Source: Gammaproteobacteria bacterium (GTDB lineage: Bacteria > Pseudomonadota > Gammaproteobacteria > Thiohalobacterales > Thiohalobacteraceae). From it: 64,000 bases of DNA. Every line of letters starts with the position of its first letter. Position 1 is the first letter of the stretch. The DNA is taken from positions 62,001-126,000 of the forward strand of contig JAIOJV010000077.1 in NCBI GenBank assembly GCA_019911805.1. The letters run 5' to 3'. A program made the translations under genes and the position numbers. The notes under the pieces were generated by a model. It was not told the origin of the DNA and did not search any database. It saw nothing but the letters and a program-made list of their open reading frames with translations. Positions 17,112-26,857 of this stretch are shown piece after piece.

Positions 17112-19076
17112 ATGAAAATAGCAAAACGCTGTAAGGTTGAGGTTAGGAAAGATTATCTTTCCAAGGTTGCTGCAAGTTCAGCGAAGACAGCGCTTGCGGA
17201 ACTGATTTGGAACTCGCTTGATGCTGATGCAAGGAATGTCAATGTCAATTTTACAGTTGGAACAATAGGTACCGAACGAGTCACTGTGTCAGATGATGGT
17301 ACCGGGATTTCTTACAAGGAGGCTGAAAACCTTTTTATTTCATTGGGCGGGTCTTGGAAGGCATCAAAGCAGAAGACTGAAAGCGGAAGGTTTCTACACG
17401 GCAAGGAAGGGGAAGGTCGATTTAAGGCATTTGCTCTGGGTAGAGTTGTGGATTGGAAAGTCACGTACAGCGAAGAAGGGAAGTTGTACAATTACACAGT
17501 CGAAGGCAAAGCAGATGCACTGGACGAATTTGTTCTAAGCGATGTTGCTGAAAGTTCCCGCAAGACTACGGGGGTAACTGTCGAAGTATCCGAGTTGGAG
17601 AAAAAGTTTCACGTTATTGATCCCGAAAAGGCGCTAGACCAGATTGCGCCGCTATTTGCACTTTATCTAAGCAACTATAAAGGGGTGACGTTGGCAATCG
17701 CGGGTGAGAGGGTTGATCCCGATGCTCTGATTCGGAATCGTCAGTCTTTCGCTCTGTCTCCGATTGATGTGGCTGATGAACCGCGAACAGCGGAACTAGA
17801 AATCCTTGAGTGGGATAGCCTGACCGATCGTGAAATTTGGTTTTGTGACGCGAGGGGATTCCCGCTAGAACCCTACGTAAAGCAAATTCGGGGGATAGGT
17901 AATTTTGGTTATACAGCATATCTTAAATCTGATTATTTCAGAGATCTTCATAATGAAGGTCTCCTATCGCTTGGGGAACTGGAAAAAACTATTCAGCCAG
18001 TCTGTGACGAGGCGGTTAAGGCGATTAAGGAATATTTTATTGCGAGGCAGTTGGAGGAAGCGAAGGATCAGCTCGAAGAGTGGAAACAAGAAGAGGTCTA
18101 CCCTTACCAGGGGGAACCTGTTACTTCGGTAGAAGAGGCGGAGAGAAAAGTTTTTGATATTGTTGCAATCAATATAAACCAAAACCTTCCTGATTTTAGT
18201 GAAGCTGATAGAAAATCAAAGCAATTCCAATTCCGCATGCTGAAACATGCAATTGAGAAAAGTCCAGAGGATCTTCAGAAGATACTAACGGAAGTTCTCA
18301 ATCTTCCAAAGGCAGCACGGGAGCAACTCGCGTCACTCCTGGAAGATACGTCGTTAACATCAATAATTAATGCATCTCGAATAGTTGCGGATCGCATCAA
18401 TTTCGTTACAGCGCTAGAACAACTACTTTATAACTACAAAGATCATCTGAAAGAAAGAAGTCAACTCCATCGATTGCTGGCGAAGAATACATGGATTTTC
18501 GGGGATGCCTTTACATTATCTGTAGATGACAAATCCTTAACTGAAGTTCTCAGGAAACATGCTGAACTTCAAGAGATCGAAACGATAATCAACGAACCAG
18601 TTTTGAGAATTGATGGAAAAAAAGGAATCATTGATTTGATGTTGTCTCGTCAAATCCCCCGTAACCACGAAGACGAATTGGAACATCTTATTGTTGAGCT
18701 TAAAAGGCCATCTGTCAGTATAGGAAAAAAGGAAATTGATCAGATAGAAAGTTACGCATTGGCTGTAGCTAAGGATGAACGATTTCGGGGTATGGATACA
18801 AAGTGGCACTTCTGGATAATCTCAAATGATTATGACGACTATGCGGACATAAAGCTTAATGCCGAAGGAAATAAGGAGGGTGTTCTGTTCCGCTTCACAA
18901 AAAATATGGATGTTACGGTGTGGCTTAAGACTTGGTCACAGTTGTTACGGGAAAACAATCACCGGCTACGTTTTATCCGTGACAAGCTTAACTACAACAT
19001 AGACAGTGAACAAGCGATGCAGCACTTGAAAAAGACATACTCGGAATACATCGAAGGTATTCGAATTACAGAATAA
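17112..19076 (+). CDS. GHKL-type ATPase fused to Shedu-like PD-(D/E)xK nuclease
   Basis: The 654-residue protein begins with a GHKL (Hsp90/MutL-like) ATPase: N box AELIWNSLDADA (29-40), DDGTGI (61-66) and the lid segment GRFLHGKEGEGRFKAF (92-107). A helical middle (about 290-450) follows. The C-terminal domain carries LHRLLAKNTWIFG (about 452-464), then GIIDLML (D508) and VELKRP (E529, K531), the pattern of DUF4263/Shedu-type nucleases. It has its own ribosome site (AGAAGG) and is AT-richer than the Mod/Res genes. I infer an ATP-gated nuclease effector. It could also be a separate one-gene defence system next to the type III operon. Confidence 0.82.
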   Translation: MKIAKRCKVEVRKDYLSKVAASSAKTALAELIWNSLDADARNVNVNFTVGTIGTERVTVSDDGTGISYKEAENLFISLGGSWKASKQKTESGRFLHGKEGEGRFKAFALGRVVDWKVTYSEEGKLYNYTVEGKADALDEFVLSDVAESSRKTTGVTVEVSELEKKFHVIDPEKALDQIAPLFALYLSNYKGVTLAIAGERVDPDALIRNRQSFALSPIDVADEPRTAELEILEWDSLTDREIWFCDARGFPLEPYVKQIRGIGNFGYTAYLKSDYFRDLHNEGLLSLGELEKTIQPVCDEAVKAIKEYFIARQLEEAKDQLEEWKQEEVYPYQGEPVTSVEEAERKVFDIVAININQNLPDFSEADRKSKQFQFRMLKHAIEKSPEDLQKILTEVLNLPKAAREQLASLLEDTSLTSIINASRIVADRINFVTALEQLLYNYKDHLKERSQLHRLLAKNTWIFGDAFTLSVDDKSLTEVLRKHAELQEIETIINEPVLRIDGKKGIIDLMLSRQIPRNHEDELEHLIVELKRPSVSIGKKEIDQIESYALAVAKDERFRGMDTKWHFWIISNDYDDYADIKLNAEGNKEGVLFRFTKNMDVTVWLKTWSQLLRENNHRLRFIRDKLNYNIDSEQAMQHLKKTYSEYIEGIRITE

Positions 19077-19133
19077 CGAGTTCAGAGTATTTGACAGACC
19101 TGCAATTGCAGATAGACAACTGGTTTCTGAAGA

Positions 19134-19161
19134 TTGAGAGGCAAGCTTAACACGGTAAAAT
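19134..19161 (+). promoter_or_regulatory. sigma-70-like promoter of addB/addA-like operon
   Basis: TTGAGA (19134-19139) and TAAAAT (19156-19161) are 16 bases apart, each with five of six consensus bases, about 90 bases before the GTG of the next gene. A second TTGACA at 19091-19096 is followed by a perfect 12-base palindrome CTGCAATTGCAG (19100-19111), but it has no good -10. The gap separates the defence block from the repair genes. Confidence 0.45.
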
Positions 19162-19252
19162 CTACAACGCCTATTTTGTTCATGGTAGTACTACAGTACG
19201 ACCTGGCTGCAATAGATCATTAGGTAGAACATTTATAATTAGGGAAGCATGT

Positions 19253-21970
19253 GTGATTGAACAACAGACAATTTCTTTGTCGGAGGTATTCAAAGCTCTG
19301 GATTGCGGTGTAACGGTAGTTACCGGAAACAAACGTTTGGCAAGTGTCACTCGCCAGGCCTTTGAACAAGCGGCGATAGACAAAGACCTCGAAGTTTGGC
19401 CAACACCGGATGTATTGCCCTGGACTGCCTGGTTACAGAGGGCCTGGGAAGAGGCCATGGTTTCGGGGGCCGCGCCGGCGCCTGAACTCTTGCTCACATC
19501 CCAGCAGGAACAGCGTGTATGGGAAGACATCATTACAGAGAGCGTAGCGGATCAGCCATTACAGCAGGTGACTGGGACGGTGCGTCGGGCACAGGAAGCG
19601 TGGCAGTTGATGCAATCGTGGCGCTTATCATTGAATGATGCAGCATTTCGTTACAACAGTGACAGTGCGGCATTTTGGAAATGGGCATCAAGATTCGAGG
19701 CCAGGTGTACGGAGAAAGGCTGGTTGCCCCTCGCTCGTCTTTCAGGCGAGCTTCAGCGCAGCGTTCAGACAGGAGCATTGACGACGCCTACGGAGCTGGT
19801 ATTGGTCGGTTTCGATGAGCTGACACCACAGCAGCAGTCGTTATTACAGACGCTGGCCGAGTCGGGTTGCGATGTACGCTGGATGCAACTCGCAAGTAAG
19901 GAGAGTCAGGCAGCTAAAATCGGGTGTGTTGATGTGCGTGCGGAAGCCGCAACAGTCGCCCGCTGGGTGAGGCAACGGCTAGCTGAGAATCCCGAGCTGG
20001 AGATCGGCGTCGTTGTCCCGGAACTTGCATCGCAACGGGATATCGTGATTCATGCGTTTGATGAGGTTCTGGTTCCGCATGCATTACAGCCGGGGCGTCA
20101 ATCTGTTGCACGACCCTATAACATTTCGCTAGGTCCGCCGCTGAGTGCGTATCCCATAATCAGCACTGCGTGTAAGCTGCTCGGCCTATTGGCACCGACG
20201 ATTAGTCTTGAAGACGCGGGTAGTTTGCTTCGTTCACCCTTCATTGTAGGGTGGGAACAGGAAGCCAGTGCTCGTGCATTACTGGATGGGCGATTGCGGG
20301 AAACAGGCGAACTTAATGTGGCGTTGAAGACGCTACGCTATCACGCCTCACAAACCAACAAGCCATATTCATGCCCTGTATTTACAGAAAATCTTGATGC
20401 CTGGGTGAAGGCGGCGCGGGATTGCCCGCGTACAGATAACCCGGGACACTGGTCAGAGAGATTTGCGGGTTTATTAAAAGTCATTGGATGGGCGAGTGGG
20501 CGTCCATTGTCCAGTGAAGAGTACCAGGCCGCGGAGGCATGGCGAGAACTCCTGGGCACGTTTGCATCACTGGAGCCGGTAGCGGAGTCGATGACCGCAT
20601 CCACTGCGGTGGCTCAACTACGGAGCATGGCCGGGGAACGAACGTTTCAGCCGCAAACCGGGGCGGTACCGGTACAGGTGCTGGGAATACTCGAGGCCAG
20701 CGGGCTCCAGTTTGATTGTCTTTGGATTATGGGTCTTCATGACGGCACCTGGCCAGCACCCCCGCGACCGAATCCGTTCATACCGTTGCCTTTGCAGCGG
20801 GATGCCGGACTGCCGCATTCTAGTGAAGAGCGTGAGTTACACGTGTCGCGAATGATGACCCGTCGGATGTTGACCAGTGCGGACGAGGTAGTGGTGAGTT
20901 TTCCGCAGCGCAGTGGTGATGAGGAACTGCGCCCTAGTCCTCTTATTGCTGATCTCCCCAGCGTGGATCCGGAAGCCTTACGTTTGTGGATCGCGCCAAC
21001 ATGGCGGGATGGCGTTCACCTTAGTGCCAGGTTAACCACGTTGGAGGAAGACCCTGCACCGCCCCTGGAGAATGAAGAAGTCAGTGGCGGCAGCGCGGTT
21101 TTCAAACTCCAGGCCGCGTGTCCATTTCGCGCCTTCGCGGAACTGCGGTTGGGCGCGCGTGCACTAAGGCAAGCGGACATTGGATTGGATGCCATGGCCC
21201 GAGGGTCATTGATGCACCGTGTTCTCGAGAAAGTGTGGCACGCATTGGACTCGCACGCGCAGCTCGTTGCCATGGATGCCGCGCAGCTCGAAGCCCTGGT
21301 TAACACGATGGTGGGCGAGGCGATAGAAGAAATAGCCAACAGGTATCCACAAACATTTACTGGGCGCTTCCGGGAGATGGAAGCCGATCGTCTGTGTCGG
21401 CACGTGCTGGAATGGTTGGCGTTGGAGAAACAACGTATGCCGTTTCGTGTTGTTGAGAAGGAGGAAAAACACCAAGCGACTGCCGGAGGGGTCCGCGTTC
21501 AGTTGAAAATCGACCGCATCGATGAACTGGCCGATGGCCGCCAGATTGTGATTGATTACAAGACCGGCGAGGTAAAACCCGCTCAGTGGTTTGGGGAACG
21601 ACCTGACGAGCCACAACTGCCGCTCTACAGCATGGCGGTTGACGGTGATATTGCCGGCGTACTATTCGCGCAAGTGAAGGCGGGTGGTATGGCGTTCAAT
21701 GGGGTGGCTGCAGACGACGGGCTTGCGCCTGGCGTGAAGTCCTATGAAAGCCTGAAGCAGACACGCGAAGCGAACTCGTGGTCGGAGGTGCTGCACGATT
21801 GGCGGGCAACGATGGAGAGTCTGGGTGAGACTTTTCGCAATGGAGAAGCATCGGTGGATCCGAAGCAGTATCCGGTCACCTGCACCTACTGTGAGCTCAA
21901 ACCATTGTGTCGTATCAACGAATTGACCGTATTGGATGGCGAGTCTTCCGAAACGGAGGAGCCGTCATGA
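19253..21970 (+). CDS. AddB-like PD-(D/E)xK nuclease (probable DNA repair protein, TIGR03623 type)
   Basis: The start is a GTG at 19253 with AGGGAAG just upstream, giving 905 residues. The N-terminal half is the degenerate UvrD-like fold of this family. The C-terminal nuclease holds KIDRIDELADG followed by IDYKTGE (about 765-775). Four cysteines, C623 (AACPFRAF), C877, C880 and C886 (C-x2-C-x5-C), are placed as in AddB and would bind a 4Fe-4S cluster that staples the nuclease domain. With the next gene it should form an AddAB-type helicase-nuclease for double-strand break repair and degradation of linear DNA. The two genes overlap by an ATGA overlap. Confidence 0.88.
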   Translation: MIEQQTISLSEVFKALDCGVTVVTGNKRLASVTRQAFEQAAIDKDLEVWPTPDVLPWTAWLQRAWEEAMVSGAAPAPELLLTSQQEQRVWEDIITESVADQPLQQVTGTVRRAQEAWQLMQSWRLSLNDAAFRYNSDSAAFWKWASRFEARCTEKGWLPLARLSGELQRSVQTGALTTPTELVLVGFDELTPQQQSLLQTLAESGCDVRWMQLASKESQAAKIGCVDVRAEAATVARWVRQRLAENPELEIGVVVPELASQRDIVIHAFDEVLVPHALQPGRQSVARPYNISLGPPLSAYPIISTACKLLGLLAPTISLEDAGSLLRSPFIVGWEQEASARALLDGRLRETGELNVALKTLRYHASQTNKPYSCPVFTENLDAWVKAARDCPRTDNPGHWSERFAGLLKVIGWASGRPLSSEEYQAAEAWRELLGTFASLEPVAESMTASTAVAQLRSMAGERTFQPQTGAVPVQVLGILEASGLQFDCLWIMGLHDGTWPAPPRPNPFIPLPLQRDAGLPHSSEERELHVSRMMTRRMLTSADEVVVSFPQRSGDEELRPSPLIADLPSVDPEALRLWIAPTWRDGVHLSARLTTLEEDPAPPLENEEVSGGSAVFKLQAACPFRAFAELRLGARALRQADIGLDAMARGSLMHRVLEKVWHALDSHAQLVAMDAAQLEALVNTMVGEAIEEIANRYPQTFTGRFREMEADRLCRHVLEWLALEKQRMPFRVVEKEEKHQATAGGVRVQLKIDRIDELADGRQIVIDYKTGEVKPAQWFGERPDEPQLPLYSMAVDGDIAGVLFAQVKAGGMAFNGVAADDGLAPGVKSYESLKQTREANSWSEVLHDWRATMESLGETFRNGEASVDPKQYPVTCTYCELKPLCRINELTVLDGESSETEEPS

Positions 21971-24900
21971 GTGAACAGAAAAGAATAGCCGATCAAGAAG
22001 CACGCTCACGCGCGCTCGATCCATCAACATCGTTCATTGTTCAGGCGCCGGCGGGTTCAGGGAAAACGGGGTTGCTTACCCAACGGTTTCTCGTACTGCT
22101 GACAGGTGTCGACGCGCCGGAAGAGATAGTCGCGATTACCTTTACTCGTAAAGCGGCAGGTGAGATGCGCCAACGGATATTGGAGGCATTGGAACGTGCT
22201 AAGAATGATCAGCCTCCGGAGAAGGATCATGAAAGACATACCTGGGAGCTTGCCCAGCGAGCACTGATACGTGACAAAGAACAGGGATGGCAGTTGCTGG
22301 ATAATCCGGCGCGCCTGCGCATCCAGACCATCGACTCTCTCTGCACGACATTGGCAAGGCAGATGCCTATCCTCTCCCGATTTGGTTCGGTGCCGGCTAT
22401 TGCCGAAGATGCCGAACCCCTCTATCTCGAAGCGGCCAGGAACACCATTGCAGAGTTGGAATCTGGCGCCGAATGGTCGGATGCCGTCGCGCACCTAGTA
22501 CAGCATCTGGATAACCGACTGGATAAATTGCAGGGTCTGATTTCGACCATGCTTGCGCGACGTGATCAATGGTTGCGTCACGTTGCCGACCCAGACCACC
22601 CAGGACTGGAACGGGAAAACCTGGAAGCGGCTATGGCCCGTCTGGTCATTGATGCGCTGGGTGAACTGGCAAGGCATGTGCCCGAGACCTGCGGACCGGA
22701 ACTGATTGAGTTGGCCCGGTTCGCTGCGAGTAATTTAGAAGGCATGGATTCCCCTATTGTCGTTTGTGCCGATCTCCAGGACCTGCCAAGTGTGCAAGTG
22801 ACGGATCGCGCACAGTGGGAAGGACTTACGGAATTGTTGTTGACCAAGGAGGGTACTTGGCGGAAGAGCCTGACGAAGAATCAGGGATTCCCAGCGCCGA
22901 GCAGTACGAAGAATAAAGACGACAAGGCCCGCTTTACTGAGATGAAGCAGCGTATGGGGACGCTGTTGGAGTCATTGCAAGGTGAGGATGTATTTCGCGA
23001 ACAGTTGGCTTTGTTGCGAGAGTTACCACCTCATCAATACACTGATGGTGAATGGGAGACCTTACAGGCCCTGGTTGAACTGTTGCGCATAGCGGCAGCT
23101 CACCTGGAACTCGTGTTCAGTGAACAAGGTCAGGTGGATTTTCCCGCTTTGGCCCGGGCAGCCATTCAGGCACTGGGTGAACCCGAAGCGCCAACGGACC
23201 TTGCACTGGCTCTGGACTATCGTATTCGCCACTTATTGATGGACGAGTTTCAGGATACTTCGTTCAATCAGTACGAATTGCTCAAGCGATTGACGGCCGG
23301 ATGGCAGCCGGAGGATGGTCACACCTTGTTCGTGGTGGGTGATCCCATGCAGTCCATTTATCGTTTCCGCGAAGCGGAAGTGGGGTTGTTTCTCGCTGCA
23401 AGAGAACACGGGATTGGTCAGGTGCCGCTTGAGTTTCTCCGTCTCGCGGTCAATTTCCGCTCGCAACAGGGGATCGTCGACTGGATCAATCAACGCTTTC
23501 CGGACGTACTGCCGGCAGATGACAACGTTACCGGTGGTGCCGTGTCCTATGCACCGTCAACAGCCTTTCACCCGCAATTGACAGCGGATGCCGTTACCAT
23601 CTATCCATCGCTCGTCCCTTCATCGTTAAAACGCGATGACATCGCTGAAGCACGCCAGGTCGTGTCGATTGTCCAGCAGGCAAAGACAGAGCACCCGGAT
23701 GGTACGACCGCAATTCTTGTTCGAGGCCGCACTCATCTGGTGGCGATTGTTGAGCAGCTCCAAAAGGCGAATCTCCGTTTTCAGGCCGTAGAAATCGAGC
23801 GATTAGCACATCGGCCTGTTGTGCAGGATCTGCTGGCGCTGACGCGGGCATTGAGCCATATCGGTGATCGCATCGCGTGGTTGGCAGTGCTTCGTGCACC
23901 GTGTTGTGGGTTGACGCTCGAAGATCTATACGCCCTGGCAGGAGACGATTCTAGTCGATCAATTATCGATTTGCTTCATAAAGAGCAGCGCATAGAACAA
24001 CTGAGCGAAGATGGCCGAAGCCGTATCGCCCGAGTGTTGCCTGTCCTGGATACGGCGCTCTCGGAACAGGCGCGGTGTTCCCTGCGGAGTAGCGTGGAAG
24101 GGGTGTGGACCGCGCTCGGTGGCCCGGCCTGTGTGGCTGACGAAACCGATCTAGAAGATGGAGAAGTGTACTTTCAACTGCTCGAAAAACTCGGCAGCGC
24201 AGGGGATGTACCGGATATCCATGAGCTGAACAAACAGGTTGAACAGCTCTTTGCTTTACCCGATGTGGAAGCGAACGATTCCCTTCAGCTCATGACCGTT
24301 CATAAAGCCAAAGGACTGGAGTTCGATACGGTGATCATGCCCGGACTTGGCCGTATTCCACGGCATGATGACGAGAAGTTGTTGCATTGGTTAGAGCGTG
24401 GTCGTGAGTCAGGCGATAGTGACCTTCTTCTTGCACCAATTAGCGCACACGGCGAGTACAAGAACCCGATGGCGGCATACCTGCAGCGATTAGATAAAGT
24501 GAAGGGACGTTTTGAAGACGGTCGTTTGTTGTATGTTGCCGCGACCCGGGCAAAGCAACGACTGCACCTTTTGGGGCATGTTGGCCTTCAGGAAAAGGAC
24601 GGTGGACTTGAGTTAAAGGATCCACCTAAAGATTCACTGTTGGCGCGCCTGTGGCCTGTTGTAGAAAATGATTTCCAGTCTCTTCTTGCCGAGCGCGATG
24701 TCGAAACACTGTTACCGGAAAATGCGATTGAACCGGTAGTCCACACCGCTGTGCGAACCCGGTTAGCGCTGGACTGGTCACTGCCAGCCCCGCCGGAATC
24801 CATTCAGGTGACTGACACGACAATGGAGAGTGTAGTAGGCGAGTTGATAGAGTTCGGTTGGGCAGGAGAGACTGCGAGGCACGTTGGTACTGTCGTGCAT

Positions 24901-25401
24901 CGATTGCTTCAACACATAGGGACAATGGGTATTGACCATGTTGAGGCAGACGACTTGCGCCGTTTTGAGCAGGTTGGTCGTAAAATGCTGGCACGCCTGG
25001 GAGTGCCGGAGGCACGTCTCAAAGTTGCACTTGAAGAGATAGGTGCGGCTCTGCAGGCTGCGCTAGAAGATGAGCGGGGCCAGTGGATTTTGAGTGGACT
25101 GCACGAAAAAGCGAGCTGTGAGCTGGCGTTGAGTAGCAAACGCGACGGCGGCATAGACCACATGATTATCGATCGGACATTTGTGGACGAGCATGGCACA
25201 CGCTGGATCATCGATTACAAAACAGGTGCCCACACCGGCGGTGGTGTTGACGAGTTTCTTGATAGAGAGCAGGAGCGCTATCGTCAACAGCTGGAACGTT
25301 ACGCAAGCATCATGAGTAAGATGGAAGAAAGACCGATTCGACTAGGACTGTATTTTCCGCTGCTAGGAGGGTGGAGAGAGTGGTCATTTCCTACGAGCTA
25401 A
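21967..25401 (+). CDS. AddA-like UvrD-family helicase/exonuclease
   Basis: The ATG at 21967 overlaps the AddB-like stop and has GGAGG upstream; the product is 1144 residues. SF1A helicase motifs are Walker A APAGSGKTG (27-35), VAITFTRKAAGEM (motif Ia), LLMDEFQDTSFNQYELL (motif II, about 438-454), VGDPMQSIYRFR and LMTVHKAKGLEFD (motif V/VI region). Near the end a nuclease motif IIDYKTG is preceded by a conserved Asp, as in AddA. It should partner with the upstream gene as a RecBCD-equivalent complex. Some gammaproteobacteria use such a pair in place of RecBCD; that this host lacks RecBCD is inference. Confidence 0.92.
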   Translation: MSEQKRIADQEARSRALDPSTSFIVQAPAGSGKTGLLTQRFLVLLTGVDAPEEIVAITFTRKAAGEMRQRILEALERAKNDQPPEKDHERHTWELAQRALIRDKEQGWQLLDNPARLRIQTIDSLCTTLARQMPILSRFGSVPAIAEDAEPLYLEAARNTIAELESGAEWSDAVAHLVQHLDNRLDKLQGLISTMLARRDQWLRHVADPDHPGLERENLEAAMARLVIDALGELARHVPETCGPELIELARFAASNLEGMDSPIVVCADLQDLPSVQVTDRAQWEGLTELLLTKEGTWRKSLTKNQGFPAPSSTKNKDDKARFTEMKQRMGTLLESLQGEDVFREQLALLRELPPHQYTDGEWETLQALVELLRIAAAHLELVFSEQGQVDFPALARAAIQALGEPEAPTDLALALDYRIRHLLMDEFQDTSFNQYELLKRLTAGWQPEDGHTLFVVGDPMQSIYRFREAEVGLFLAAREHGIGQVPLEFLRLAVNFRSQQGIVDWINQRFPDVLPADDNVTGGAVSYAPSTAFHPQLTADAVTIYPSLVPSSLKRDDIAEARQVVSIVQQAKTEHPDGTTAILVRGRTHLVAIVEQLQKANLRFQAVEIERLAHRPVVQDLLALTRALSHIGDRIAWLAVLRAPCCGLTLEDLYALAGDDSSRSIIDLLHKEQRIEQLSEDGRSRIARVLPVLDTALSEQARCSLRSSVEGVWTALGGPACVADETDLEDGEVYFQLLEKLGSAGDVPDIHELNKQVEQLFALPDVEANDSLQLMTVHKAKGLEFDTVIMPGLGRIPRHDDEKLLHWLERGRESGDSDLLLAPISAHGEYKNPMAAYLQRLDKVKGRFEDGRLLYVAATRAKQRLHLLGHVGLQEKDGGLELKDPPKDSLLARLWPVVENDFQSLLAERDVETLLPENAIEPVVHTAVRTRLALDWSLPAPPESIQVTDTTMESVVGELIEFGWAGETARHVGTVVHRLLQHIGTMGIDHVEADDLRRFEQVGRKMLARLGVPEARLKVALEEIGAALQAALEDERGQWILSGLHEKASCELALSSKRDGGIDHMIIDRTFVDEHGTRWIIDYKTGAHTGGGVDEFLDREQERYRQQLERYASIMSKMEERPIRLGLYFPLLGGWREWSFPTS

Positions 25402-25417
25402 GCATGCATCGAAATTT

Positions 25418-26857
25418 ATGACTACGACCCTTTACTGGCACGACTATGAGACTTTCGGTGTCGATCCCAAGCGAGATCGCCCTGCCCAGTTTGCTGGGCT
25501 ACGCACTGACGAGGCGCTCAATGAAGTGGGCGAGCCGCTGGTTATCTACTGTAAACCAGCGCGGGATGTCTTGCCTCACCCGGAGGCCTGTCTACTCACC
25601 GGTATTACACCGCAGCTGGCGGAAGCGCAGGGTATTCTGGAGCCAGAGTTCATTGCACGCATTCACGCTGAGTTGGCGCAACCGGGTACCTGCGGTGTGG
25701 GTTACAACACCTTGCGATTTGACGATGAGGTGACCCGCAATACCTTGTACCGCAATTTTTACGATCCCTACGCACGCGAATGGCAGCAGGGCAATTCGCG
25801 TTGGGATCTTATCGATCTGGTGCGTATGACCTATGCTCTGCGGCCAGAAGGAATAGAGTGGCCCAGGCACGACGATGGCAGGCCCAGCTTTCGGCTTGAG
25901 GATTTGGCCGCGGCCAACGGTATCGGCCATGAGTCTGCCCATGATGCGCTGTCTGATGTGCGGGCCACTATTGGTCTGGCACGCCTGATCCGTGACCGGC
26001 AGCCACGTCTTTATGACTGGCTCTTCCAGCTTCGCAACAAACGGAAGGCGGCTGAACAGTTGGACCTGGTTGGGCACGAGCCTGTTATACATACCTCGCG
26101 CATGTATCCGTCGGAGACGGGTTGCACTACGCTGGTTATGCCATTGGTTGGTGAGCCTTGCAACAACAACAGTGTGTTGGTCTACGATCTGCGCCAGGAT
26201 CCGAGTCCGTTTTTGGCATTAGACGTAGAGGGTCTGCGCGATCGCCTGTTCATTCGGGCCGAGGATTTACCGGAGGGTGTGGAGCGGCTACCGGTCAAAT
26301 CTGTGAAGATCAACAAGTGTCCGGCCCTGGCGCCCAAGAAGACGCTCGATGAATCGATTGCCAAGCGTATCGCAATCAATCTGGATGCCTGTGCCCGGCA
26401 TTGGGAACAATTGAATGCGGACAAGGGCTTCATGCAGCGAATTGCACAAGCCTACAACAGCAGGGAATTCAGTCCCTCCGGAGATGTCGATCTGGCGCTG
26501 TACGATGGTTTCCTCAATGATGCGGATCGTCCATTGCTGGCCAGGGTGCGTGACGCCTCGAAGCAGGAACTTGCACAAACACGTTTCGATTTTCACGATC
26601 AGCGGTTGCCCGAACTATTGTTCCGCTACCGTGCCCGAAATTGGCCAGAGGCTTTGTCGGCCGAGGAAGCTCAACGGTGGGAGCAATTTCGCCGTCATCT
26701 ACTCCAGGATGCAGATGGAGGTGGCAGTATTACGCTGGCGGAATACCACGAGCGGATTGCGCTGTTACGGGGAGAGCGTGAAGGTGATGCGGCTGCACAG
26801 CGGATACTGGATGCAATGGATGAATGGGCGACGATTCTGAATACGTCAAATATTTAG
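25418..26857 (+). CDS. sbcB: exodeoxyribonuclease I (3'-5' single-strand DNA exonuclease)
   Basis: The 479-residue length is that of SbcB. The DEDDh exonuclease motifs are present: WHDYETFG (D9, E11) at the start and GHESAHDALSDVRAT near residues 167-181. The conserved HTSRMYPSETGC segment and the C-terminal helical extension follow. It degrades single-stranded DNA 3' to 5' and acts in recombination and mismatch repair. It follows the AddA-like gene after 16 bases, so the three nucleases are probably one operon. Confidence 0.93.
   Translation: MTTTLYWHDYETFGVDPKRDRPAQFAGLRTDEALNEVGEPLVIYCKPARDVLPHPEACLLTGITPQLAEAQGILEPEFIARIHAELAQPGTCGVGYNTLRFDDEVTRNTLYRNFYDPYAREWQQGNSRWDLIDLVRMTYALRPEGIEWPRHDDGRPSFRLEDLAAANGIGHESAHDALSDVRATIGLARLIRDRQPRLYDWLFQLRNKRKAAEQLDLVGHEPVIHTSRMYPSETGCTTLVMPLVGEPCNNNSVLVYDLRQDPSPFLALDVEGLRDRLFIRAEDLPEGVERLPVKSVKINKCPALAPKKTLDESIAKRIAINLDACARHWEQLNADKGFMQRIAQAYNSREFSPSGDVDLALYDGFLNDADRPLLARVRDASKQELAQTRFDFHDQRLPELLFRYRARNWPEALSAEEAQRWEQFRRHLLQDADGGGSITLAEYHERIALLRGEREGDAAAQRILDAMDEWATILNTSNI

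Noticed and set aside
4395-19076. BREX assignment for the island
   Set aside because: A WYL regulator is shared with BREX, but there is no BrxC ATPase, PglX methylase or PglZ phosphatase-like gene.
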